A stretch of DNA of 64,000 nucleotides, from the NCBI GenBank assembly GCA_021014325.1, contig CM037462.1, positions 21,286,135 to 21,350,134 on the forward strand, given 5' to 3'. Positions 13,701 to 25,700 of this stretch are shown here, piece after piece; the first letter of the stretch is position 1; each line of letters starts with the position of its first letter. The notes beneath the pieces were generated by a model that saw only the letters and a program-made list of their open reading frames with translations, ran no database searches and was not told where the DNA came from. The DNA is from Plazaster borealis (Eukaryota; Echinodermata; Asteroidea; Forcipulatida; Labidiasteridae). The translations under genes were made by a program, and so were the position numbers.

Positions 13701-16700
13701 AATTGGGATTGGAGATAATCCTAAATGAGGGGATTAGGATTGGAGATAATCCTAAGCCCATCAATGAAGAAATCCAACTTACAGCAAAGTCATGTGAGAA
13801 GCCCTTGTTTCCCTTGGCCTTTTTCTTCTTGATGTACTCTGGAAGACCTTGAAGGCTGACCGGCTTGTGGGGCTTCCAGGCTTTCTTGGGCGGGGCGGAG
13901 ACCTTAGTCGGCTGTGGCACGGGCGTGGTTGATTTACCTTTGACCCCACCCGAACGATTGAGCTCCTTGCGAACAAGTTCCTCAACGACGGCTGATTGAT
14001 TTGGTACACCGTTGGTTCTTGGCTTAGCTTTTTCTGTTAGTATTTTTGCGGACAGGAATTAGGGAAAAGTCAAATTTGTATCTATTAGATTAGCAAGCGC
14101 TAAAAAGGTAATATCAATATCAGTTTCTGACACTTGAAATGGACAGTTTAAAATAAAAACGCAAAAAGGGTAACATTTTTCTGGAAAAGAAATATAGAAA
14201 AATTGAAAGAGGGAGAAATACTTGAATTGAATCCTTGTTAACAAATCCTTGGTCGCTTGGAAGGGGATACAAACTATTTGTCCTTTCACCATAATTTCTT
14301 CCCTCCACCCAGTAGTACAACTTAAATAACACAGTGTACAATTCTTACCAAGGTTAGATAGTGAAATGCCATTGGTATTGTCCGTAATGTCTGCTCGCCG
14401 TCTGGAAAAAAAAAATCCAATAAATATCACAATTAGTGAAAGAAAATTCTCGTTTTGTCTGAAACCCACTTGAAACTTTGACTGGGATTAATCGCAAATA
14501 GACCCCTTGCACATGACATCATAAGCTCAAACAGCGCCCTCACTGAAGTCAAAGGGAGACCTGTCATTGGCTGAGAGTTGTGCGAGGTATGTTTTCATTG
14601 TTTGACCTCAACAATGACGGCCAATGCAAGGGTTCTGTTTGCTGTAAACCTGTTAAAGTTTAAAGCCATCTCTAACCCCCACCCCCAACTCCAACACACC
14701 GGTCATCTTGACTGTGTGGTCTATAGTCATTAAAGATCAACTTGAACAAAATTAACATTATTGTTCTTTTGTTTTAAGAAGGTAAATGAGTGCATAATGA
14801 TTACATATAGTTGAGTAAAACTCCATAAAGATTGTTTCATAATGTAAAAAACCCCAGAACAAAATATTTTGATCAGTGTCACGCTGGGCAAAACAGTTTC
14901 ACGGAAAACCCCTTAGAACCTAGGAATCGAAACAGCACTGTGATGTCACACTACCGACTCTATCCAGACGATGGAAAGTGCACATCAACGAAGATAAACA
15001 GCACAATTTACGCCACAGAAAACCTAAAGAGTATACAACTACCCTGGAGGTCATTGCCTCTTTTGTTTCTGGGCTCGGCCATGGTGCCCCTTCAAACAAA
15101 ATCCCTATAGAATTTTCACTGGATATGAAAAATGATATTTTCCCTCTATGACGAAACTCCAAAAACTTCTAAAAAAAAAATAAAAAAATTGAGGTACCTT
15201 CTACGGACAATAACACCAAGCACAACGACAACAATTGCCATGACGACCAAAATACCGATAATGACGGCAACTATCTGCTCCATTCCTGTTTCAAGTTCCC
15301 GAGCTAAATGAAAAAATAAATAATCAGAATCTCAGTTTCCTCAAAATCACTCATATTTTGGTTTTTCATTTTAACATAATTTTTTTCCCTATTATTACTG
15401 TTACATTTTTTGATAATTTAAATTGATAGTATAGTCAACGGTATGTTCTTCATTTGGTTTGAATGTAATTTGAAAATGACGGCCCCTAACAATCAGCTGT
15501 GCTGGATGGGTTACCCTCTATGAAAACGGTTGTATTAAAGGGTCTGTATGCGTTTGGTAATGACTCTGAAAATTAATGGCAATGAAAACTTACTTGGTAA
15601 GAAGTACAGCAGATAATCATATTATTATTCTATGACTTTGGACAGGGGAAAAGGGAAAAACACTACTCACTTTTAACTGCCAATGGTTCCGTACAACTTG
15701 GATTGGTATCCTTCAAAAGAAAGCATGAACCAACAATGAAAGAAAGGATAACACAAAATGTAAATCTTAACATATCTGCAATAGAATGTTCAATTACAAT
15801 ATGGCAACCTAAGGAGGTTTCCCAACTCTCTCAAGAGCCAACCAGTAACTAAGGAGGTTTCCCAACTCTCTCAAGAGCCAACCAGTAACTAAGGAGGTTT
15901 CCCAACTCTCTCAAGAGCCAACCAGTAACTAAGGAGGTTTCCCAACTCTCTCAAGAGTCAACCAGTAACTAAGGAGGTTTCCCAACTCTCTCAAGAGTCA
16001 ACCTGTAACTAAGGAGGTTTCCCAACTTACTCAAGAGCCAACCAGTAACTAAGGAGGTTTCCCAACTCTCTCAAGAGCCAACCAGTAACTAAGGAGGTTT
16101 CCCAACTCTCTCAAGAGTCAACCAGTAACTAAGAAAGTTTCCCAACTCTCTCAACAAGAGTCAACCAGTAACTAAGGAGATTTCCCAACTCTCTCAAGAG
16201 TCAACCAGTAACTAAGGAGGTTTCCCAACTCTCTCACGAGCCAACCAGTAACTAAGAAGGTTTCCCAACTCTCTCAAGAATCAACCAGTAACTAAGGAGG
16301 TTTCCCAACTCTCTCTCTGTTAGAATTATTTCCAGAGTAATAGTATGCAAACTCATAACAGTTAATGAGTGACAAAATCTATGCACAGTTGCTCCATCCT
16401 TCAAAATCAGGCAGTCGTGGGGTTTCGTAGGATGTGGTTTTCACCTGTTAACTAGAATTTATATGAAAGAGGCGGACCGGAAAAAGAGAAGGGCCCTATC
16501 TGAAAGTTCTTCTACCTACCTGTTTAGTTTTACCAACACCACAAAACTGGATGCTGTAGCTAGTCCCCGGGTTCAGAGGGGCGTTGTAGTACCCGTTGTA
16601 CGTCTTGTTGTCACCGACCTGGAACTTGGACGGCAGGGCAGTCTTGTTGAACTCGCCGGTGATGTATTCATCCTGTGATTGCTGGTAGCTGCCAAGCGTA

Positions 16701-19700
16701 CTGTCCCCGACTTCACGTCTGCTGATTGTAGACTCCGATTTCACTTTAGCAACTGTCACCTGATAAACACTGTAGTTGAAAAACAGACCATGGATGACTA
16801 AGGGTAAACTTGACACAGTGTTAACCACAGAAAAACAGCCTATCAATCAAAAACTACATGTAAAACACGGGGCATGCTTGGTGGTCTAAAGACATCTGCT
16901 CCAGAATGGCAAAGGTTGAGGGTTTGAATCCCACCTGAGTAGTATGACTGGTTTTTTCCACAAGACTCGGGGTAAGTACTGAGTATATAGACAAAAGAGG
17001 GATAATAGGAGGTCCCCGATTGCAGGTATTTACACATCTGTGTGTGTGAGCGTGTCTATACCCGTTGAAACCGAGGACTTTAACAAAAGGGATCCGGGTG
17101 TTTGACAGAGCGAGAACGTCCTCGCTTCGCTTTCGTGTACAAAACCAATGGGTACGTCGCTAAAACAAAATTAGTCCAAACAATGGGAGAACAAAGAGAA
17201 GTCCTCAATTTACGGGATTAATAAACATGTGTGTGTGAGCGTGTCTATCCATTCAAACCGAGGACTTTAATAAAAGGGATCCGGGTGTTTGACAGAGCGA
17301 GGACGTCCTCGCTTCGTTTTCGTATACAAACCCAATTCGTGTACAAACTATGTCCAAACAATGGGAGAACAAAGAGAAGTCCTCGGTAAGCGGGATTTAC
17401 AAACATGTGTGTGCGTGGGTAGGTATCCACATTCAAACCGTGGACCTATAACAAAAGGGATAATAGGTCCACGGTTGCTATCACAAAGGAAATCATTGTG
17501 GTCCACGGTTGCTAACACAAAGAGTTGAACAAAGGAGGGTCCACGATTGCCGGTGTTTACACACGTGGGTGTGTGTGTGTGGAGGGGGGGGGGGGCCTCC
17601 TACAAAATCCTTACCTAATATAGGGAGAATCCATCACCCTTAGCTGCAATGTTACTATGTTGTCATCCCCCACGGATGGAACATCCAGCATCTTAGGTTT
17701 TGCAATATCTGCCATCAAATAAAACAGTCTTACTCACAAATAGACAGTCTTGTAAAAGAGGCCCCTAATCAGAAAAACATCCTATACAGTTTAACAGTTT
17801 GTCATTTTGCCAGAAAATGTTATAAGTGTAGGGGGGTTAAGCTGGTAACCACAAACAGTTGCAGAGCACATAAAAATTCCTGCCCTCAGCAGAAACTGTC
17901 AAAGTGCACAGACATGCAGCTCGGTTTTTTCAAAAACTACAAAGGAAACTGTCGAGCACACAAAGCTTTGTTCAGTGTTTTAAAGTTTTCTTTGGTACTA
18001 AAAAGGAAACTTTGGTGCTAAGAAAAAGAAGGAGGAAATCAGCTGATCAGTCGAGAAGTTGAATTACCCGAGTGTAGCCTTGCTAATTTTTTTATTTACT
18101 GAAGTTTGCTGAGCATTATTTTCAATATTTTTCAGTTTCTGCTGAACAAAAATTAGCAGGAAACCAGTAACAGAGAGTATGTGTGATATGGTGTTTTGGC
18201 TGGTAACCTTATTTCTTTGTGCTTAGCTGCCATGCTTAAGCAGCTCTATGAAATTTGGCTTTGGTCTCACCTGGAATTTTGGTGTATATTGATGTCAGTG
18301 TGGAGTACACTCCGTCATCAACTGTCATGGCAGCCAGTTTGATTTCATACCCTGTTGCTGCATCTAGATCATCGAGTGTGTAGCTTGATGCATCTGGACT
18401 GATGTTGACCGTTTCAGGGTCACTTCGGCTGGATGAGACTTTAAACGGTTGATCAACAATTCTGGACTTCATCTACGCAAAAGAAAAGTAAGTGCTGATA
18501 AAAAAATTTAAAAACAAGTGGCTGGTGTTTAAATCTGGATACCATTCTGATGCATGAAGGGCAGCGCCGAAGTCTGGGCCCACAATCTTAACAAATATTT
18601 CTGCTCATCAAAATATAACCAGGGAACCAGCCACAAACAGTACACATTACATGGAAATTTTGGCTGGTAACCTTTTCCTGGTCAAAAACATTGGTTTGAG
18701 CTTAAATAATTTTAAGAAGGCAAACGTGACTGGCCACTAGAGGGCGACTGCTTACTTTATAACCCTTTAAGACGCCATTGATATTTTCTGGACTGTTCCA
18801 TTGGATGGTGAGGGAGGTTGTAGTCCTGTCTACTACAGCCACGTTAGTAGGTTGTTCAGGAGCTATGAGAAAAATAGGCAGAGAAATGTGTTAATTATTG
18901 AAATTATAAAATTTACTTGTGTGTTTTTTAATTTTTTTGGGGGGGTTGAAGAGGGGTAACAACAGTAAGTCATAATCAGAGGTAAACAAGTTTGCGGGGA
19001 CCAGGGGTCAAAGGAACAGCTTTGCGACCGACAGAAGTCGAGCTGCTTGCCAAACATATTGACTAAGAGCATAGAAGATTCACGCTGCTAAGCAAGATCA
19101 GGTAACCAACTAAACTGCCATGGGATGCACACTGGTTATGACTGGTCCCCCGCTAACCACTGCTTGAAGTGAACTTTGGTTATGTGATATTTTCTACTCG
19201 AGCAACTCTTCAAAGCAGGTTTGTTCAGGTTGATAAAAATATATGCAAGCCCCCCCCCTTTTCCGCCGCCTTGTTCATACAATCCCTATAACTCACTGCC
19301 TTCGGCTGTCCAGTTTGTAAGAGTCACAGACCAGGCACCAAATCCTGCACCTGTCTTCCCTCGAATCTGTAAGAAAACAAAGTTCATGAAAAATGAAATA
19401 ATTGCATCGGGATTAATAATCGTTTTGTTTTTACCCAACACCGATGTGTGATAAGCAGTGTATACTCAGCGCTTTCCAAGTCCTGCAGAAAAAAATCAAG
19501 GGTGAGATTCGAACCCATGACCCCCTACATTCTAGAGCAGATGTTCTAACTGCTAGACAACAATGACGATAAGCCGGTTTGAGTTCTTTATAAATGGTTT
19601 AGGAATATCTAAAATAACAGTCTCCTGACAATGACTAGAGCAGGCGAGTCAAAACATTGAGACCAATTTAGAAATTGCTCCACGGCAGTGAAGTTAATAA

Positions 19701-22700
19701 CGAATAATGAAGTTAAGTCCCCTCCAACCACTAAGCGAAAGTAGTAGTCCCAGCCGATTTCTTACCTGCCACCCAGGTAGTAGTTAATATGCGGAACAGT
19801 TCTTTTCAGAACCATGTAGTCTCCCATGCATAAATGAATAATCAGTAGCAAGTCATTAGCATAAAGAATCCCCAACCCCAAAACAAACCTTGGTGTTATA
19901 ATCCGTGTATGGTTTCAGCCCCTCCAGGAAGTGACGATGTACCGGATTGGTTGTTGCTACCTCATAGTCTACATGAACAGCCGAGTTCTCATCTAATCGG
20001 GAAGGCCAATACATAAACTGGTAGGCTGATATAATTCCAGTGGGTGGATCCGGAGAATCCCATGTGAATTCCAATCGAGTTGTTTCAGATTTCACTGCAC
20101 GAAAGTTTCTTGGAGGTGATGGTTCTGAAATCAAAATGAAAACAAGAATGAGTAAATTTCCTGAAGACAACTCCCAAATGTTACAGTTCGTTATTTATTT
20201 AAAAAAATTAAAAATTCGATGAGATTTCACCTAATGTTGCCACCTACTCCTGGGGCTGAAACAGCGTTACCCCCTTCACAGTCTGTAAGGATGTAGGCAT
20301 GGGTATCATCCACTAGGAGCCTGGTGGGTAGAGCAGAAAGCACTACCTTCCCAACTTTTTACAAGGCAATTATGGTTAAGTGCCTTTCTCAAGGGCACAA
20401 GTGTCATGACTGGGATTCGAACCCACACACTGCTGCTGACATCACCAGAGCTTGGGTTTGGTGAACTGGACCGCTTAGCCATGACACGCCACAAAGTTAT
20501 ACTTCTAGTTCTATACTTCTCTGTTTTGTGTTATAGATATTATCTTCTTAGAATTATATTTTGTCTTCAAATTTATCACAGAAAATAAACAAATAAGAAG
20601 ATATTGGCCCCTTGCACCAACATCACACGTGCCTACTGTCTGTCAAGCGTGCCATTTTCGAAGTAAAATTGCACATAAAAAAAACATATGAAAGCGTGTA
20701 GACACTGCATTGCCTAAAATTCTCACTACACTGCATGGGATTGACTCCCAAAATGGCACAACCAAGATTATTGTGATGATGACGTCAGGTGAATTGGGTC
20801 AATAATATAAATCCATTGGTGAAAATTCTGGTCCTAAGTTTCTGTTACAAAATCAAACATTTTGGTCAAAAAAGAACGCTCACCCTCTTTATCTGTGGTT
20901 TCGAATGATAGACAAACTATGCCAGCTGTGATATGATACCATGTATTGAATGCATCCCCACAGTATAGTTCTGTACACAGTTGTTCCACCCTACAAAACC
21001 CATGCAGTAGAGTGGTTTCAATTGATTGATTAACTTGCTAAAAAAGTCACCAAGAGTAGGAGGGTTATTAATGTTAATGTACTAGTAAAATATCTCTCGG
21101 TCGTGACATATGTATTTTGGGGCAAGACACTTAACTATGATTGCTTCTCATCATCCAGGAGTAAATGGGTACCTGTGAGGGTAGAGATTGTTGATGTGAA
21201 TGATTAGCAACCTGCGCGCCAATTTGGATGACGGTACTGCATACTCCTAAGGAGTTTAAATGGTTTCAGACATGCTGAAGGACCAATGAACAGGGGTAAG
21301 GCGCTTTGATACAATGATTAAAATAGCTTAATAAACACACACATACCCCCTTCTGCCGTTTTAACAACCAATTGGCCCAGAGGTCCAGAGCCTTTTTTTG
21401 TGTTAGCCCGTACCATGAAGTTATAGACAACAAAAGGCTTGAGGTCATCTAGGTAAGCCTCCGTCGTTGCCACTGTATTAATTTTGACTGTCTCATTGTT
21501 GATGGAATCCACAAGGACGTAGGTGTAGTTGACAATCAGTCCATTCTGTCGGCCGCAAATTGGTGGCTGCCAAGTAAAGTTGAGATGATTTGGTCCTCTG
21601 TCGACAAGGGCAATTTCCTCAGGTGGAGCTGAAGGAACTATTACAACAACATTTCAAAACTCATGTTTAAAAGCATATGAATTTGTTCAGATCTTGCCAT
21701 ATATTAGTCCATGTCTAGTTTGTTTAATTTTATTGTACTGGATTAGTGACCAACTATGATAGATAAATCCAAAGAGACACAATAAAAAATTTTAACTCAC
21801 AATTTCTCACAACAATATAGCCATCTTCTTAATCATGTTCCTTGTGTAACATAGCGGTAATGAATATCAACTCTAAATATACCAAAAAGGGACTGGACAA
21901 TGTTGTCGTTCAATTCTCGGTTTGGTTACACCGACCTGAATGAATCAAAAACAAGATGGCCGCATCACCGTAGTGGCCTACTGAACTCTTACTCAAAATT
22001 ATGAGAAAACAAATCTTAAAAAATCCCAGACTTACTGCCTTGGGCGGTCTTCTGCACTTTTGTATTCATTTTACCAAGTCCTGCAGAATTGTCTCCTCGT
22101 ACTGTGATATTGTATCTTGAATATGGCCATAGGTTCCTCAGGGTTGCGTTATGGGCCCTCACTGTGATTGATGTTGAATTAAAGACCCTGTGTGGACTAC
22201 AGGCCTCCAAGCTTTCCCCAGTGTACAGCACCTGGTAGGTGTTGACCTCACAACTGTCTTGATCAGATGATTGCCAAGTGACCTGGATGATAGAAGAAGG
22301 GTCGTCTCCGGGTCTCAACACGAGATCTCTTACTTTTTCAGGGGCTGCGGAAAAATTACAAAAATTCTGACCTTTGTTCTTCATGGATGTGAAAGGTCAT
22401 ATTACAAACCCTTACAATGCTATTACTACCTTTGTCATGTTCCTTACGTGCAATAGCAATAATGGATACTGATTCTCAGTGTACAAAAATGGGTTCTGAC
22501 TATTTTGCCCTTCCAACCTCAGTCTGGATACATCAAATTAAGAAAACAGCGAGACCCAAAAACGCAACATTGCTAATTTGGGTTGCCGCAATAAAAATTA
22601 ACCTGAAATGAACAAGCTCGAAATCGCGGACAAAAACATGATGATTGTTTTTTTTACCAAACACAGGATCAGCTAATGTGATTAATTTTTCAAAAATTAG

Positions 22701-25700
22701 TGGATAGTGTGTTTATTAAAAACTAAACAATAAAAATTTAATTAATTTTCAAAAACAAAACCAAAGTGTTATCTACTACTTAATTTTGTACAGCTTTTTC
22801 TGTATAAATTCTCAATAATAAGACAATAACATTAAAGATAATTTATTCAGCCAATGTTTAAAAAGTTAAAAACCATAACATCGGAAATTGTTGTGCACCT
22901 CGAACTCTCAAACAAACAAAAATAACCCTAAACAAAGATCATAAAGAATACACACAATAGCAGAAATAAACCAACATAAAAATCAAATTAGATCCCATTA
23001 AAAACACGAACGGCGAGAGGATAAAAACTATCATCAAACCGCTTACTACCATACAAATGCTTGAGACGTCGGTTGGATGGCTGATGGGTGAAACTCTTCC
23101 TGCATTATAGATCGAGTACATTTACAGTCTCTCATAATTTCATTGATTCCAAGGATGGCAGGCTAGTACCAGTAATGAATGTTTCTGAAGATTTGTGTAC
23201 CGTACTTTTGAGCATTATTACAGACTCAAGTTAAATGGAGGTCTTGACCATTTTATTCTCTTGCCTTCGATACAAACTCAAAAAGACATGCTTCTGATCC
23301 CCAACTAGAGGTGCCCCCGAAGTGAAAGAAAGTATTGGCCTGGTGTTCTTTTTCTAAGTTTTTCCTTACCTGCGGTACTAGTGGTGGCTCTCACCCATTC
23401 ACTCCATATGCCTTCTTTTTCGTCTCCTATGGCTTGAACTCTGAACTTGTATTCGGTGCATGATTTTAGGTTCCTGAACACAGCAAACAGATCACTCGTT
23501 TCCCCTTCCCTGTCATCATTATCGCCGTCATTGTCATTGTCATTGTCATCAACCTCGGCAACTTTGAATTCATACTTGTAATCTATAATTACATCATGCT
23601 GTGATTCGCAGTCCAGTTCACCCCAAGTGAACTGGATGGAGTCCATCGTTGTGTTGCTTACCATAACACCTGTGATTTGGCCAGGAGCTATTTTGGTTTG
23701 GAAAGAAAGAGGGGGGGGGGGGAGAGAGAGAAAATGTTATTTCGGTTAATAATACATTCTTTGACCATTAAGCAATATGACCTGTACTCCAATGTGGTTC
23801 ATAGCAAAGTAAATTTCTGAGGGGTAATTGTACGGCAATGACAAATCATTTAACTTGGTCTAGAGATAAAACCCCTGAATGCCCAGGTTGTTCCGATTCA
23901 GAGGATTTACAAACTCTGCATGCCTCCGTAAGTTTCTGGGATATGATTGTACAAAAATGAAAAATCCCGTTACCTGAGCAGCAGTCTCCTCTTGGTGCAG
24001 AGATAAAACCTCTGAATGCCCCGGATGTTACAATTGGTTTATTTATTAATCTATTTAATAATTCTGGTTTTGAAGCCAAGGATTCTCAGAAAAGCAAACA
24101 TAATCACTATAGCCAAGAACCCCATGGAGAGAAGACAAGCAAGTAAGTTTCAGTTGAGATGTGGGAGGAAAACCCAATCCTTGGGATTCGAACGGGGTCC
24201 TAGAAATGGAAGGTCAAGGAAAGATACCACTACGCCAACCCGACCACCCCTGAATTTAAAGAACCTCCCACCCCCCAAATCCTCATCAGAGGCCTGAAAT
24301 TGTACTCTTCTTTCTGTTTCAAAAGATCAGTAAAACTCACCATCAGGGTTGGTAAGAACCTTTTTCTCCTCAGAAAGAGGTCCTTCCCCTGCCAATGTTG
24401 ATGCTTTCACGGCCACCATGTACATTGACTTTGGTCTTAGGTCAGCCAACAGGAATTCTGTACCAGTTGTTACCCTGATGAATGTCTCTTTAGAGGTCGT
24501 TGAACACTGCTTGATTTCTGCTAAGTAGTATGTAATGGTGTAATTTTCGATAGAACAGGGGTTTTCTGTGGAGCTCGGGGACGCCCATTTGATTCTCACA
24601 GCTGTAGCATTTTTGAAATCTTTTTTTGATGGTCTGGCAACTTGTCCAGGGACTGCAAGAAAATTAGTTTCATAAAAAGACGGTTAGCTTTCATTATTAA
24701 GTCCCTACAAATGCTTTGACAAATTGATAATAAAAACACATAATAGGAAATAATAATATGAAGACTTAAGAAGCAAAAATGTAGAGAAAGTTATTCTCAC
24801 CTGTTACATTTGTTGTGAAATTGAGAGGATTGCTTTGGCGGCCCATTCCAGCGCTAGTCCAGGCAGCCACAGTGAAATCATAGAATGTGCAGGGTTTTAA
24901 CGAATCGAAAGATACAACTTCATCGGTCGTGTTCCCTGCAATTGCCTCTGTATCACTGAACGCCAGATAATAACTGTACAATGTAATCCTACCATGCGTG
25001 TCCTCACACACAGGTGGGGACCAGCTAAAAGAGGCGTTGAACGGGCCGACATCAGTAAGGGTTACATCTGTCACCGATTCCGGAGCTGCAAGAAATGGAT
25101 ATAAACTATACTGTAACGTTTGAAATAACACTGAAAATCTGTGCTCAGTCATGAGTTCTGGTGGCTTAGTCATCAAGGTGTGGGTTACCATCCTGGTCCT
25201 GACACACGTGTCCTTGAGCAAGACACTTAAAGGTATTGTACACTTTTGGTAACAGCTCAAAATCAGTGTCCACATTTTGTGTGATTCAACATATTGTGAC
25301 GCGACAGGGTGCTTACCTGGTTAATATGTTCCATGGATAATAAAGAATATGCGGAAGTATGTGAAGGCTATGACACACGGCTGAGGGCGCTAGCGCATAG
25401 CAACGCAGCTCCGTGTAGAAAGCATAGGCGTAGTGTAAAAGCATAGGCGAAGCAGCGCGTGCACTGAATGGACAGTGAGGGTCACCGCTCATTCACGTGC
25501 AGCGTACAGCGCATGCGCGAGGCTACTCCAGAGGCTATATAAAGCGCGTCGCTCCATGAGAGCGGGGTCCTGCTCTGTTTAGGATAAGGTGCGTAACAAA
25601 CTGATAGGCGGGTATAACCTCCTTGTATAACCAGACGGTTGGGAATGTGGTAGGCTGTGTGGAGATAATAGGATTCTCATAGGATCCTAGCGGTACGGTG

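Noticed and set aside
14059..14469. Minus-strand protein of 136 codons
   Set aside because: It reads through exon 31 and its introns in a frame other than the one joined by splice sites.
15809..16316. CRISPR array
   Set aside because: Repeats are head to tail with no unique spacers, in an animal intron; it is a minisatellite. The same holds for 50716-51626.
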